Shown: positions 1-10,701 of the stretch, piece after piece
Position numbering within the stretch: the stretch's first letter is position 1
How the letters are laid out: each line of letters begins with the position of its first letter
Source: a bacterium
Lineage (GTDB): Bacteria > 4484-113 > JAFGCY01
DNA: 64,000 bases
Assembly (NCBI GenBank): GCA_020440605.1
Contig: JAGRNT010000008.1
Coordinates: 1-64,000, forward strand
Reading direction: 5' to 3'
The notes under the pieces: generated by a model
Seen by the model: only the letters and a program-made list of their open reading frames with translations
What the model was told of the DNA's origin: nothing
The model's database searches: none
Translations under genes and position numbers: made by a program

Positions 1-2882
1 AGATCAACATCGCCGACCTCTCGCCGATCGGCACCAACTTCGGGCGGCGCGTGGAGAAGTACAACGTCTACCGCACATTGTCCATTGCCGACCTGCCGGC
101 CGGCAATGCCGAGCCCGCCGGCAGCGGAGCCGAGCTGCTGGGCAGTGTGGCCCATGCCGCAGCCGAGGGCACGGCCAGCCAGGGCCAGCTGCGCTTCAGT
201 TTCGTGCTGGACAATGCCGCACCCGGCTGGTTCTACTTCGTGCGTCCCGCCGATGCCAACACGGAGGGCACACCGAGCAACATCGTCAGCTTCGGCGCGC
301 AGGGTGGCAACCTCTCCCCCGTAGCCAGCTTCACGGCGGATCCCACAAGTGGCGATGCCCCGCTCAGTGTCAGCTTTGATGCATCCGCCAGTTCAGACCC
401 GGACGGCCTGAATGGAGACATCACCGACATCGTGCAGTTCCAGTGGGACTTCGAAGGTGACGGGATCGTCGACGAAACCGGCAGCAGTCCCACTACGCAG
501 CATACCTACCTGCAGCCCGGGCAGTTCGGAGCAACGTTGCTCGTGTTTGACAGCGGTGCCGGCTTCGCGGTCAGCAGTGCGGAGATCGTCATCGGGCAGG
601 CCGGGAATGTAGCGCCGCTTGCCAGTCTCACGGCCCAGCCGCTCAGCGGCCAGGCCCCGCTCCCGGTGCAGTTCGATGCCTCGGCATCCACGGATGACGG
701 CGGGATCGGCAACCTGACATTCGAGTGGGACTTCAATGGCGACGGCAGCTTTGATCTGTCCACAGGCAGCAACCCGCAGGCCACGAACCTGTATGCCATC
801 GACGGAGCCTTTGAGGCCACGGTGCGGGTCAGCGACAGCGGCGCACTGAGTGACACGGCCTCCGTCAGCATTGCCGTTGAGCCCGAGTCCCTGAACCTGT
901 CCCCGCTGGCCGCCCTGCAGGCCAGTTCCACATTCGGGATCGTGCCGCTCAGCGTGGATTTCACCTTCGTGGGCTCCACCGACCCTGACGGTGAGCTCGT
1001 ATCTCTTGAGATGGACTTCGATGGCGATGGATTCACTGACGCAGCAGCTGCATCCGCTGACAAGACCATCAGCCACGTCTATACGGATGCCGGACAGTTC
1101 AAGGCCACCCTGACGGTGCTGGATGATCGCGGAGGCTCCGCCACGGATCAGGTCGTGATCTTCGTGAATGAAATCGGAAACCAGTCTCCAGGTGCCTCCG
1201 CCAGCTTCAGCCCGGACAGCGGGGATGCGCCGCTTGAGGTCGGATTCGACGGTTCGAACAGCAGCGATGCAGACGGCACGATCGTCAACTTTGCCTGGGA
1301 CTTTGACAATGATGGTGTGGATGACCTGAGTGGACCGGACGCAGTCGTGCAGCACACATACACGAACGGCGGGACATTCAGTTTCAAGCTGACCGTGACC
1401 GACGACAAGGGCGGTACCGGTACGATATCCAAGCTGAACGCGATCACCGTCACCAATCCCGCCAACATCCCACCGATTGCCGATCTTGATGTGCAGGTGC
1501 TGGACAGCGGCTTCCCGCTGCTCGCCAGCCTCGACCCCTCAGGCTCCTCTGACCCGGATGGCAACATCGTGCTGTTTGAGTACGACTTCGACGGTGACGG
1601 TGATTTCGAGTTCAGCACCACGGAAGCCACCGCGCAGCAGTTCAGCTATCCCAGCATCGGCAGTTTCACACCGGTGCTGCGCGTCACTGACAATGACGCA
1701 GTTTCCGCGACTGACACTGACAGCACCCTGCTCGTCAGCACAGGCTGGAGCAGCGTGGCTGTCAGCAGTGTCAGCAAACCAGGCTCCACGGACGTGGCAC
1801 TGATCTCCTCCGGAGCGACAGGGCTGAAGAAGCGCTTCGTGGCCTGCTACACCGATCTTGACAAGGGTCCCCTGCTGAGTGTGAATGCCAATCCCGCCAC
1901 GCCGACTGTCTGGTCGCTGCCCGTCGTCGCTGCCCCCTCCTCGAACAGTGCCTGTTCAATTCTCGCGGTGGAGAAGGCCCCTGCAGTGTTCTTCTCGCTA
2001 CCGGGCGGAACCGGCACCGGTGGCATCGGCTATGTGCGCAGCCAGGATGGCCAGGGTGATGTCTGGAATGCAGTTGTTGCGGCGAGCATTGATGGAGCCG
2101 GCATCTCCGCTTTCCTTTCCGCGATGATTGCCAACGGGCGTCCGGCGGTAATGGGATTCCGCGGCCTGGCGGAGGAGGCTCAGTTCTTCCGTGCCACGGA
2201 CGCCACGGGCAGCGGCTTTGATGCCGCGGTTCCCGTATTCTTCGGGGAATTTGAGGAGCCCCTCGGGGTGCGAGCCGTGCTCAGTGATGGCAGGCCGGCG
2301 ATGCTCATGCTGACGGGTTCCTCGGAGGATGTCCGGTTCAAGGCGGCCCTCAATACCAATGGCAGTTTCTGGCCGGAGGAAGCGCAGATCGTTGACGAAG
2401 CCTGCTCGGGATTCCGGCAGAATCTGGTTGGAGCCGCAGCTTCGACTGTCTCGGGTCTGCCGATGGTGGTCTACCGCGACGACGTTGCGGCTGGTGACGG
2501 CCTGAGCATTGCCCTCGCCCAGAACACCGAGGGAAGCATCTGGGTTATCAACGAGGACATCCTGGACCTGCCGCAACTGGACGATGTGAGGATCACTGGC
2601 ATTGACCTGGACGTGCTGAATGACAGGCCGGTGGTCGTGTTCAGATATGCCAGGCAGTTCCAGGTGCCTGGCAGCCTGACATTCATCCAGCAGGGCTCTC
2701 TGGCGTTTGCGATTGCCGACGACGCCAGTGCAATAACCTGGAGCCCCGTGGAAGTGATTGATGGCCTGGGCCGGCCTGGGCTGTCCGCCGCCATTGCGCA
2801 CAATGGCAGCACCTTCGTCGTCAGCCACTTCGATGCCGAAAGTGGAGAACTGCGCATTGCCAGCCGGCCGACTTCGCTGTAG
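1..2882 (+). CDS. PKD-domain/propeller protein with dockerin remnant, 5' end outside the window
   Basis: The reading frame is open from base 3 and the protein clearly begins upstream. The first residues (INIADLSPIG) are the second half of a dockerin-like Ca-binding repeat, matching the complete copy in the next gene. A GTG at 51 lies inside this conserved region and is not the start. Five PKD domains follow (about 300-590, 600-880, 890-1160, 1170-1460 and 1470-1740), each with a WDFDGDG-type strand. The C-terminal 380 residues are repeats of the type 'GRPAVMxFR...RATDATGSGF', resembling sialidase-like propeller blades without a catalytic residue I recognise. It is very likely a surface lipoprotein like its tandem neighbour, whose sequence is close enough to indicate recent duplication. 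A role in adhesion or display is inference. Confidence 0.9.
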   Translation, partial: INIADLSPIGTNFGRRVEKYNVYRTLSIADLPAGNAEPAGSGAELLGSVAHAAAEGTASQGQLRFSFVLDNAAPGWFYFVRPADANTEGTPSNIVSFGAQGGNLSPVASFTADPTSGDAPLSVSFDASASSDPDGLNGDITDIVQFQWDFEGDGIVDETGSSPTTQHTYLQPGQFGATLLVFDSGAGFAVSSAEIVIGQAGNVAPLASLTAQPLSGQAPLPVQFDASASTDDGGIGNLTFEWDFNGDGSFDLSTGSNPQATNLYAIDGAFEATVRVSDSGALSDTASVSIAVEPESLNLSPLAALQASSTFGIVPLSVDFTFVGSTDPDGELVSLEMDFDGDGFTDAAAASADKTISHVYTDAGQFKATLTVLDDRGGSATDQVVIFVNEIGNQSPGASASFSPDSGDAPLEVGFDGSNSSDADGTIVNFAWDFDNDGVDDLSGPDAVVQHTYTNGGTFSFKLTVTDDKGGTGTISKLNAITVTNPANIPPIADLDVQVLDSGFPLLASLDPSGSSDPDGNIVLFEYDFDGDGDFEFSTTEATAQQFSYPSIGSFTPVLRVTDNDAVSATDTDSTLLVSTGWSSVAVSSVSKPGSTDVALISSGATGLKKRFVACYTDLDKGPLLSVNANPATPTVWSLPVVAAPSSNSACSILAVEKAPAVFFSLPGGTGTGGIGYVRSQDGQGDVWNAVVAASIDGAGISAFLSAMIANGRPAVMGFRGLAEEAQFFRATDATGSGFDAAVPVFFGEFEEPLGVRAVLSDGRPAMLMLTGSSEDVRFKAALNTNGSFWPEEAQIVDEACSGFRQNLVGAAASTVSGLPMVVYRDDVAAGDGLSIALAQNTEGSIWVINEDILDLPQLDDVRITGIDLDVLNDRPVVVFRYARQFQVPGSLTFIQQGSLAFAIADDASAITWSPVEVIDGLGRPGLSAAIAHNGSTFVVSHFDAESGELRIASRPTSL

Positions 2883-2907
2883 GGAATTTCCGTTATCGGA
2901 TTCCCGC

Positions 2908-2939
2908 ATATCCGAGTACCATCTGATTTCGTCGGATAT
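2908..2939. other. Inverted repeat between the two tandem PKD genes
   Basis: Arms ATATCCGA (2908-2915) and TCGGATAT (2932-2939) are perfectly complementary around a 16-nt loop. No T-run follows, so it is not a standard intrinsic terminator. It may be an operator or an RNA hairpin in the 147-nt gap. Confidence 0.4.
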
Positions 2940-3029
2940 CGGGTTCTTAGTAAGCTGGAACGAGAGGCACCCAGGCCATGAGGGAGCAAGTGCGTATCGC
3001 TGGCCAGATCAGGTTGCTGAGGTGTCTCA

Positions 3030-6000
3030 ATGAACGTCTGTCATTTCTACGCACGACCGCTGCTGCCTCTGGCTGCATGCATCATCACTGCCATGCTGAA
3101 CGCCTGCGGATCGGGCAGTGAGCAGGGTACGGCCATGGAGGATCCTCGCACCCAGTCCCCGGCCTCCTTCATGGCGCAGCAGCTCTCAGAGCTGGACAGC
3201 CTGCCCCTGCCTGAGGGAATTGACCAGGCGCAGTGGGAGGGGCTGAAACAGGCAATGCGCAGCCAGCTGGCTGATGCGAAGGCCGTGCTCGCAGCCCCGG
3301 TCACCCCGGCCAGCGCAGCCAAGCTCAGCCTCGATGAGGCCAGCCTGACCCTGGCATGGGGCTACGCCTGCCAGGGTGACTATGACCAGAACAGTGAGGT
3401 CAACATCGCGGACCTGGCTCCGCTGGGCTCCGGATTCGGCGCAAGCACCAACGGGCTGGGTCCCTTCCCGCCAGGCAGTGTGGAAAGCATGGTGGATGGC
3501 GACTCCAATGGCGAACTCAACATCGCTGACCTCTCCCCGATCGGCAGCAACTTCGGCCGCCGCGTGGAGAAGTTCAATGTCTACCGCACGCTCTCCATCG
3601 CCGACCTGCCGGCCGGCAATGCAGATCCCGTCGGCAGCGGAGCCGAGCTGCTCAGCAGTGTGGCCCATGCGGATGCGACAGGCAGCCCGAGCCAGGGCCA
3701 GCTGCGCTTCAGTTTCGTTTTGGACAACGCAGCACCGGGCTGGTTCTACTTCGTGCGTCCCGCCGATGGCAACACGGAAGGTACCCCCAGCAACCTGACC
3801 AGCTTCGGGGCCAAACCCGACAATCTGTCACCCATTGCCAGCTTCACTGCCGACCCGGCCAGTGGTGATGCCCCGCTCAGTGTCAGCTTCGATGCCTCGG
3901 CCAGCTCCGACCCCGACGGCGCCAACGGCGACATCACGGACATCGTGCAGTTCCTCTGGGACTTCGACGGTGACGGAATCGTGGATGAGACCACCAGCGA
4001 TCCGACCACCCAGCACAGCTACCTGCAGCCGGGTCAGTTCCAGGCCACACTGCTGATCTTCGACGCCGGCGCGGGCAGTGACCTGAGCAGCGTTGCCATC
4101 AGCGTCGGGCAGGCCGGCAATACTCCGCCCGTGGCAGCGCTCAGCGCAGACACGCTCAGCGGCCAGGCTCCGCTGCTTGTCAGCTTCGATGCTTCCAGCA
4201 GCACTGACGATGGCGGCAGTGCCGGGCTGAGCTTCGAGTGGGACTTCGACGGTGACGGCAACTTCGACCTGAACACCGGCAACATAGCCACTGCCCAGAC
4301 CACATATCAGAACGGCGGCCAGTTCGACGCCCGCGTACTCGTCACGGACAGCGGCGGACTGTCCGCCACCGCCGCCGTCAGCCTGGACATCGCCGCGCCG
4401 GCCGACAATCTCCCGCCGCTGGCCGTCGTCAATGCCTCCGTCACTTCAGGACAAGCCCCACTGGAGGTCAACTTCAATTTCCTGGGTTCCAGCGATCCCG
4501 ATGGCAGCATCACGGAGATCGCCATGGACTTCGATGGCGACGGCACGGTGGACTTCACTTCCACATCATTGCTGTCCAGTGTGAGTTTCACCTATGTGGA
4601 TGGCGGTATCTTCCAGGCACTGCTGACAGTCACCGATGACAGGGGTGCGACAGCCAGTGACAGCAAGGAGATCTCGGCATTCGACCCCGACAATCAGTTC
4701 CCGGATGTCCAGGCCAGCGTCTCTCCCCTGACCGGTAACACCCCGCTCGAGGTGACCCTCGATGCCTCAGCCTCCAGCGATCCGGACGGAGTGATCGAGC
4801 AGTACCAGTGGGACATTGACGGGGATTTCATCTTCGACATCATCACCACGGAACCGGTCAGTCAGCATGTGTTCGAGGACGCCGGCAGCTTCAGCATCGC
4901 CCTGCGCTGCATTGATGACGACGGCGCGGTGAGCACCGGCGTGTTCGGCACCGTCGCGGTGGAGGATCCTGCCAACCAGCCGCCCCAGGCAGCCTTCAGC
5001 TTCTCGCAGACCGGCAGCAGCTTCCCGCAGGAGTTCACCTTTGATGCCTCAGGCTCCACGGACCCGGACGGCAGCATTGTCAGTTACCGCCTGGATCTCG
5101 ATGGCGACGGGACCTTTGAGGTCAATGGCGGCGGCAATCCACTGATCGTGCAGAAACTGTTCAGCAAGCGCACTGTCATCCCGGCGCTGCAGGTGACGGA
5201 CAATGATGGCGCCACGGCCACGGCCGTGGGCACTGAACTGACGGTGACGGCCGGCTGGGACCTGTTCACGCTCGGCGGCATCGCAGACAACAACGGAGCC
5301 ACCAGCGCAGCCGTGATCTCACATGGACTCGCCGGCAAGCAGCGTACCTTCGTGGTCGCCTATTCAGGGAATGACAACAACTCCCCGGTCAACTTCGTGA
5401 GTTCGTCAACGACCACGATTGACTTCGGCACGCCGGTCATTCCTGATGGGGCCAGCGGGCCCGGGGCCCTGAGCGTGATCGAGGCCAACGACGTCCCGCT
5501 GCTGGTCTTCCTCAGCTCCGCCTTCAACATCTCCGGGATCCGTGCCAATGATGCCGATGGCGACAGCTGGGGATCCACCTTCACGATCGAGGAACAGAGC
5601 TGCGACTTCCTGGCGACGGCCCTGATCGGCGGGGTGCCGGCGGTCGGATTCGCGCTGGATGACAAGCTGCGCTTCGAGAAGGCCCTCGACGCCGACGGCC
5701 TGGACTGGAGCTCCACTGCAGTGCTGGCCCGTGACTTCTCCGGTGACGTCGAGGCCCTGGGCTTTGCCCAGGTTGGCAACATTCCCGCCTTCTGGGTCCA
5801 GAGCGGCAGCCAGAAGCGCCTGTCGTACCTGCGGGCTCAGAACATTGACGGCACTATCTGGCCACTGGATGACATCATACTCAACAACAATCTGGTGAAT
5901 TCCGCCTTCCACTACGGCGCCGTGATACTCAACGGCAACCCTGCCATTGCCGTCAGCCAGCTGGGCGGACTGACCCTGCGGCGCTCCGCTGACAACAACG

Positions 6001-6299
6001 GCGACAGCTGGCCCGACGGAGCGGTGATTGACACCTTCGCCGCCGCACGCACGAACATCAATCTCGGGATCCTCAGTACCGGACCCGTTGTCAGCTACCG
6101 CGAGGGCGGGGTCTTCAAGGACATGGTGGTGGTCTTCGCGGATGCCGTGGACGGCAGCAGCTGGGGCGAGGTACAGTTCGTGGATACGGCCGGTGATGTC
6201 GGTCTCGCGAGCAGCATGGTCGTATCCGGCAACCGCGTGCTGGTCACCTACATCGATGCGACGAATGGCAACGCCAAGGCCGCCTTCATCAATCACTGA
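3030..6299 (+). CDS. Lipoprotein: dockerin-like pair, five PKD domains, propeller-like C-terminus
   Basis: The 1089-residue protein starts at an ATG with GAGGTG about 7 nt upstream. A lipoprotein signal ends at Cys26 (LNAC lipobox). A dockerin-like pair follows at residues about 115-125 and 155-172 (GDYDQNSEVNIADLAPLG and VDGDSNGELNIADLSPIG), with Asp/Asn spacing suited to Ca2+ loops. The linker NVYRTLSIADLP is shared with the gene before it. Five PKD domains occupy about 265-725. Residues 745-1089 form blade-like repeats containing 'ANDADGDSWG' and 'RSADNNGDSWP' motifs. It is probably anchored in the outer membrane or surface-exposed. It may form an operon with the preceding paralog. No enzymatic domain is visible. 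A cellulosomal role is unlikely because no scaffoldin or glycoside hydrolase is nearby. Confidence 0.92.
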   Translation: MNVCHFYARPLLPLAACIITAMLNACGSGSEQGTAMEDPRTQSPASFMAQQLSELDSLPLPEGIDQAQWEGLKQAMRSQLADAKAVLAAPVTPASAAKLSLDEASLTLAWGYACQGDYDQNSEVNIADLAPLGSGFGASTNGLGPFPPGSVESMVDGDSNGELNIADLSPIGSNFGRRVEKFNVYRTLSIADLPAGNADPVGSGAELLSSVAHADATGSPSQGQLRFSFVLDNAAPGWFYFVRPADGNTEGTPSNLTSFGAKPDNLSPIASFTADPASGDAPLSVSFDASASSDPDGANGDITDIVQFLWDFDGDGIVDETTSDPTTQHSYLQPGQFQATLLIFDAGAGSDLSSVAISVGQAGNTPPVAALSADTLSGQAPLLVSFDASSSTDDGGSAGLSFEWDFDGDGNFDLNTGNIATAQTTYQNGGQFDARVLVTDSGGLSATAAVSLDIAAPADNLPPLAVVNASVTSGQAPLEVNFNFLGSSDPDGSITEIAMDFDGDGTVDFTSTSLLSSVSFTYVDGGIFQALLTVTDDRGATASDSKEISAFDPDNQFPDVQASVSPLTGNTPLEVTLDASASSDPDGVIEQYQWDIDGDFIFDIITTEPVSQHVFEDAGSFSIALRCIDDDGAVSTGVFGTVAVEDPANQPPQAAFSFSQTGSSFPQEFTFDASGSTDPDGSIVSYRLDLDGDGTFEVNGGGNPLIVQKLFSKRTVIPALQVTDNDGATATAVGTELTVTAGWDLFTLGGIADNNGATSAAVISHGLAGKQRTFVVAYSGNDNNSPVNFVSSSTTTIDFGTPVIPDGASGPGALSVIEANDVPLLVFLSSAFNISGIRANDADGDSWGSTFTIEEQSCDFLATALIGGVPAVGFALDDKLRFEKALDADGLDWSSTAVLARDFSGDVEALGFAQVGNIPAFWVQSGSQKRLSYLRAQNIDGTIWPLDDIILNNNLVNSAFHYGAVILNGNPAIAVSQLGGLTLRRSADNNGDSWPDGAVIDTFAAARTNINLGILSTGPVVSYREGGVFKDMVVVFADAVDGSSWGEVQFVDTAGDVGLASSMVVSGNRVLVTYIDATNGNAKAAFINH

Positions 6300-6399
6300 T
6301 CAGCACTCGCGATAATGGGAGGAGTGCCGGCAGGCGGCTGGAACTGCCCATGCAATTGAACTGTGGCCCGCCTCTGCGGACTCACACGCATGTCAGCGT

Positions 6400-7596
6400 T
6401 CAGAAGCTGAGGTGGTATTCGGCAACGAAGCTTGTATCACTGCTGCGACCGTCACCGGCGAACTCGTCATATTCACCGCGGCTCAGCTCTAAGCGCAGCT
6501 CAGCCAGTTCGCACAGCCGCCGGCCGTACATCACGGCGTAGCGGTTGCGGGCATGCTGCAGGAATTCGTCCGTCTGCTGGTAGCCGACAGCCCAGGTGTC
6601 CTGCTGGTCAGGCGTATGTGCCAGTTCCAGGTTCAGTGCGCAGGGTCGGTCCCCGCGGCCATCGCCGTTGGCATCGAGATCCAGCGGGTCAAACTCATCC
6701 AGCGCCGTCACATACTCACCGATCGCATGCCAGCCGCTGCCGGCCCAGTCATACCTGCCGTACAGGTTCAGGGCAGCAACCCGCCCGGCCACCGGTCCCT
6801 CGACCAGGCCGTAGTTGTGGGTTGCCAGCTGCGACAGCCAGCCGGCGCTGAATTGCCAGCCGTCCGCGCAATCCGTGGCCTCACGGCGGCTGATGTCCCA
6901 CCACAGACAGTACTCACTCAGATCGGCAGGCACGCCGGCCGCGTCCGGGTTGCCATTCTCCAGCAGTTCCAGCTCGGGCTTGTAGAGCCAGGCGGCCACC
7001 CGGTAGCGCTCGTCGTCAATTCCGGCACCGATGCCCCTGGCGGTCATCACGCCCAGGTCATTGGCGGCACTGTAGGTCGGGAAGTATGAATCGTTGTCAG
7101 CGAAGGGCAGCAGCATCCGGCCGAACTGGGCAAAGGCCCCGCTCTCCGGCTGCTTGTACATTCCCCAGGCCTCATACAGCTCGACGGCTTCCTCATCCAG
7201 CATCATGCTGAAATGTCCGCTCCAGGGCCCCTGCGCCAGGTCCCAGCCGATCTCACCCCAGTAGAGCCCGATGTCGCTGACATCCGTTGCGTCATTGCCT
7301 GAGACGCTGGACCAGAATCCCTGCAGCTGGAAGTCGCCATACAGCGCATTCTCCAGTGGGACTTCACAGGGATCCTCCGGCTGGCAGGCACTGCATTCGG
7401 CGAGCACGGCTAACTGCGCCTCCAGCGCGGCAATGCGCTGCTTGAGATCCGATAGCTCATTGCCGGCCTGCTGTGCTGTTTCCGTGCCTGCGGCCAAGTC
7501 AGTCTGCGATTCCGCGGCTGCGCTTGTAGCCAGGGAAACGGTGAGCACGATCAGCAGTGCAGCCCTGCACAGGCAGGGAAATATGCAGTGGTTCAT
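6400..7596 (-). CDS. Outer-membrane porin-like protein (LbtU-type)
   Basis: About 398 residues from the ATG at 7596. The frame is open to 7653, but the 7596 start gives a good Sec signal (MNHCIFPCLCRAALLIVL...SAAAES). A short coiled coil follows (LKQRIAALEAQLAVL), then aromatic-rich alternating strands and a C-terminal Phe (VAEYHLSF), as in outer-membrane beta-barrels. This layout of coiled coil plus barrel with conserved 'GRMLLPFADNDSYFP' resembles the LbtU family of siderophore porins. That assignment is from memory of the family. The substrate is not readable from sequence and there are no iron-uptake genes beside it. The start codon is uncertain because AGGGA lies too close to the ATG. 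Confidence 0.72.
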   Translation of the reverse strand: MNHCIFPCLCRAALLIVLTVSLATSAAAESQTDLAAGTETAQQAGNELSDLKQRIAALEAQLAVLAECSACQPEDPCEVPLENALYGDFQLQGFWSSVSGNDATDVSDIGLYWGEIGWDLAQGPWSGHFSMMLDEEAVELYEAWGMYKQPESGAFAQFGRMLLPFADNDSYFPTYSAANDLGVMTARGIGAGIDDERYRVAAWLYKPELELLENGNPDAAGVPADLSEYCLWWDISRREATDCADGWQFSAGWLSQLATHNYGLVEGPVAGRVAALNLYGRYDWAGSGWHAIGEYVTALDEFDPLDLDANGDGRGDRPCALNLELAHTPDQQDTWAVGYQQTDEFLQHARNRYAVMYGRRLCELAELRLELSRGEYDEFAGDGRSSDTSFVAEYHLSF

Positions 7597-7722
7597 TCCC
7601 TGTTGATCGACATTGCCAGCCCCGGCTGAAGCGGTCCTGCCAACGGAACTCATATATCTGAGTTAAGCAGAAGCACGGAGCGGATTCCCGCGAGCCCGGG
7701 CTTCCTCAGGCTGGCTCGAACA

Positions 7723-9903
7723 TCAGACCTGGAACTGTGAAATCATCTCCTGCAGGTCCTGGGAGAGGCTTGCCAGGGTGGAGGCGCTGTCGGTGATCTC
7801 CTGCATGTTGCTGCTCTGATGCTGGGTGGAGCTGATCACCTGTCCGCAGGCCTCGGCATTCTCCTCGGCAACTACGCCCACCGCCTGCATGGAACTGACG
7901 ACATCATTCGTGCTGGACCTGATTTCAACCGCTGATTGATTGATCGCCTGCACGCGCAGGCTGAGTTCCTCAACCCCGTCCACCAGCTGCTGCAGCACCT
8001 CACTGGTCTTCAGCACCATGTCCGCGCCTTCATTGACCTCCCGGTCACTGGCTGACATCGAGCTGATCGTGGCCGTCATTTCCTCCTCGATGCTCTTCAC
8101 CAGCCCGGTGATGCTCACCGCAGCCACGTTGCTCTCCTCCGCCAGCTTGCGCACTTCCTCGGCCACCACCGCGAAACCGCGCCCGGCCTCACCGGCCCGG
8201 GCGGCCTCGATCGCCGCATTCAGCGCCAGCAGGTTCGTCTGGTCGGCAATACCCGTGATCGTGCCGATGAACTGGCCGATCTGCGATGTCTTCTCTCCGA
8301 GCGCCTGCACGACCCGGGTGGTTCCCTGCAGGCTTTCCGTGGCACGCTTGATCAGCTGCGCCGCTCCCTCCGCCTGGGTCTTGCCTTCCCGGCCCGCCCG
8401 GGCAGCCTCGCCGGCATACTGCGCCACGGCGTTGATCTCGCTTGTGACATTCTCAACGGCATGCGCACTGCGGCTCAGGTTGTCCTGCGCGCCAGCGAGG
8501 TCACTCGTAGTCTGCTGGGCTCCGCTGGCAACCTGCTCAATGGTCCTGCTGACAGCCAGGGAGGAGCGGTTGGTTTCATCCGCGCCGGCGGACAGCTCCT
8601 CGCTGGCGCTGGCAACATGCGCCACGGCCGATTCAACCTGGCGAATCAGTTCACAGGTATGGTCCCGCATCTTCAGCATGGAAGCTGTCAACCTGCCGAT
8701 TTCATCACTGCTGCCTGACTGCGGGATCTCCACCCTGAAGTCGCCGCTGCTCATCGTCTGGGCCGTTGCCGCCAGCTGCTTCAGGGTCCGTGCCACCCGC
8801 GCTCCCACCAGCCAGCCGAGCAGAATCAGCAGTACGCTGCTGACTCCGAGCACCGCAAGCAGCTGCGAGCGGGTCCTGAACACATCACCGGAGAACTGCT
8901 GGCGCGGTACGCGGATCAGCACGCCCCAGTTCATGCCGGGGAATCCCAGCGCACCCTGCAGATGCGCGTATCCGGCAACGAGCTCCTGGCCGCTGCGGCC
9001 GTCGCTTTCCACGCAGTAGCCGGACTCACCGTCCAGCAGCCGGCCGGGCGAAATGCTGCCTGCACTCGCGCTCAGGGCCTTGAACAGCGTTCCCTCGAAG
9101 TCCCGGTGCACAGCCCTGTCACCCTGCACGGTCGGGTCGTAGTCAATCACCACCCTGCCGTCGGCATCCAGCAGCAGCAGCCGGGCAGCGGGATATCCGG
9201 ACTGCTCCAGGTCGTCATAGGCCACGACGAAGAAGTCCTCCACCAGCGAGAACCTGGTGCGGTTGCTCCAGACCGCAATCACGTTCCCGGCTTCGTCAAG
9301 CACCGGCGAACTGTAGCCGATCGTCATGGCATCGTCGTCCGGATAGGCCTGGTGCACATCATCGTCAATGTGCAGATGCTCCACGAATGTCCCGTCGGCA
9401 ATGTCGTTGCCTTCGGATGAGAAGGGCATGCTGGTGTAGAACTCGCCCTTCATGCAGGCCCGGAACCACTCAGCCCCGGCATAGTTCCTTTCATAGATGA
9501 AGCCGGTGTCAATCGGATGGCCGCTGCTGTCCCGGGAATTCACGGCGATCACGCGCCCGTCCGTGTCCACGAGAATGCTCAGGTAGTAGCAGCCATAGGC
9601 TGCATTGTACTTGTCCATGGCGTGGGCAATCGCATTGGCGGCCGGGTCCGTGTTGTACCAGTTGTCACGGAAGCGGATCACCTCGTTGTAGCCGAAGGCC
9701 TGCACGTCGCCATAGCGCTCGAACAGGTTGCGGTCGATCTTGTCGGCCACGGATGCCGCCGCCGCCTGCAGCGCGGACATCTTGCTTTCCTCGATGCCCC
9801 GCGTCGCATTGTAGGCAACGAGCGCAATCAGGGCTGCGGGAGGCAGGCCGAAGAGGAGCAGCAGCAGTACAAGCTTTGCACCAACGCCGAGGTTTCTGTT
9901 CAC
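7723..9903 (-). CDS. Methyl-accepting chemotaxis protein with periplasmic dCache-like sensor
   Basis: 726 residues from a GTG at 9903. AGGTG lies 6 nt upstream, so the longer open frame to 10023 is not needed. TM1 is at about 8-30. A large periplasmic region (about 35-350) contains two repeated '[10 protein letters not shown]' and '[11 protein letters not shown]' elements typical of double Cache sensors. TM2 follows ([19 protein letters not shown]), then a HAMP segment and the signalling hairpin [21 protein letters not shown] with [18 protein letters not shown]. It relays ligand binding to CheA/CheW. The ligand is unknown and no other che genes lie in the window. Confidence 0.95.
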   Translation of the reverse strand: MNRNLGVGAKLVLLLLLFGLPPAALIALVAYNATRGIEESKMSALQAAAASVADKIDRNLFERYGDVQAFGYNEVIRFRDNWYNTDPAANAIAHAMDKYNAAYGCYYLSILVDTDGRVIAVNSRDSSGHPIDTGFIYERNYAGAEWFRACMKGEFYTSMPFSSEGNDIADGTFVEHLHIDDDVHQAYPDDDAMTIGYSSPVLDEAGNVIAVWSNRTRFSLVEDFFVVAYDDLEQSGYPAARLLLLDADGRVVIDYDPTVQGDRAVHRDFEGTLFKALSASAGSISPGRLLDGESGYCVESDGRSGQELVAGYAHLQGALGFPGMNWGVLIRVPRQQFSGDVFRTRSQLLAVLGVSSVLLILLGWLVGARVARTLKQLAATAQTMSSGDFRVEIPQSGSSDEIGRLTASMLKMRDHTCELIRQVESAVAHVASASEELSAGADETNRSSLAVSRTIEQVASGAQQTTSDLAGAQDNLSRSAHAVENVTSEINAVAQYAGEAARAGREGKTQAEGAAQLIKRATESLQGTTRVVQALGEKTSQIGQFIGTITGIADQTNLLALNAAIEAARAGEAGRGFAVVAEEVRKLAEESNVAAVSITGLVKSIEEEMTATISSMSASDREVNEGADMVLKTSEVLQQLVDGVEELSLRVQAINQSAVEIRSSTNDVVSSMQAVGVVAEENAEACGQVISSTQHQSSNMQEITDSASTLASLSQDLQEMISQFQV

Positions 9904-10013
9904 TTTGTTCACCTGGAGATTCTGCAGAGAGCCTAACACGCATTGTGTTTGCCTTTGTGAAACACTCGGTAAATCTGGCTGAACTGGCCGAACCCTGCAG
10001 GCGTCATGAATCC

Positions 10014-10655
10014 ATGGACACACGGGGTGGGCTTTACATGCTGACGACAGGCAGGGCTTTCCCTGTCCGGCGGATATTGCCCTGGCTCGCTATTCCGCTG
10101 CTGATTGCCGCATTGCTGCTGCTTCCCACACTTCGCAGGCAGGCGATTGCCCGCAGGGAACTTACCGGTGCACGAGGCTTGGCACATGCGCAGCTCAGGG
10201 ATTCGATCCTTCAGCAGTACGCCGATCGGAAGGCTGGGCATCCAGCCGGTGTGCCGGTCACGCTTCCATTTCTTGATCCGCAGCTCAGCAGCGCGGAACA
10301 GTTCTGCGCCATCGCCCTGCTGCTGAAGTACTGCCGCCTGAGGGACGGCCAGGACGCCGAGTACTCGCTGACAATCGAGGTCCTGGAGGATGCGCCGGGA
10401 GGCGGCGCTCATCGATCCGTCTCATTCCCCAGCCCGGAACTGGAGAGTTATCTTGAACGGCTCGGGCTGCGCATAGGATTCGTATCCTGCCCTGTCGGCG
10501 TGGAGGACTTTCCCGTCAACCTGAGGATCAGCAGCATGGCGAGACTCGAGGACGGCCGGATCGATATCCGCTACGAAAAGGAGGACAGCGGACGACTGCA
10601 CGTAACCCTGTCCCTGGATGAGGACGGCACTATGCGGATAAGTGAAGCGCGCTGA
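10014..10655 (+). CDS. Membrane-anchored hypothetical protein
   Basis: About 213 residues, divergent from the chemoreceptor. The ATG at 10014 is taken as start; ATG 10038, preceded by GGGTGGG, is an equally good choice. The frame is open further upstream but there it runs antisense to the chemoreceptor. One N-terminal TM segment ([20 protein letters not shown]) is followed by a soluble domain with no motif I recognise. The C-terminus has alternating charged beta-like strands ([20 protein letters not shown]). Function unknown. Confidence 0.6.
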   Translation: MDTRGGLYMLTTGRAFPVRRILPWLAIPLLIAALLLLPTLRRQAIARRELTGARGLAHAQLRDSILQQYADRKAGHPAGVPVTLPFLDPQLSSAEQFCAIALLLKYCRLRDGQDAEYSLTIEVLEDAPGGGAHRSVSFPSPELESYLERLGLRIGFVSCPVGVEDFPVNLRISSMARLEDGRIDIRYEKEDSGRLHVTLSLDEDGTMRISEAR

Positions 10656-10689
10656 TCGGCTGGGATGAGGCACTACATGCTCTCCCCAC

Positions 10690-10695
10690 TATAAT
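10690..10695 (+). promoter_or_regulatory. TATAAT -10 element placed for a leaderless mRNA
   Basis: A perfect TATAAT lies 6 nt (10696-10701) before the GTG at 10702. Transcription would start at or next to the start codon. No -35 match is visible at 17 nt spacing and there is no Shine-Dalgarno sequence. Confidence 0.55.
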
Positions 10696-10701
10696 CTGCG
10701 G

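Noticed and set aside
393..1355. Long minus-strand open frame opposite the first PKD gene
   Set aside because: Antisense shadow of a gene with clear domain content; composition follows the third-codon bias of the plus strand.
3186..3668. Minus-strand frame opposite the second PKD gene
   Set aside because: Antisense to the dockerin-like and linker region; no ribosome-binding site or domain.
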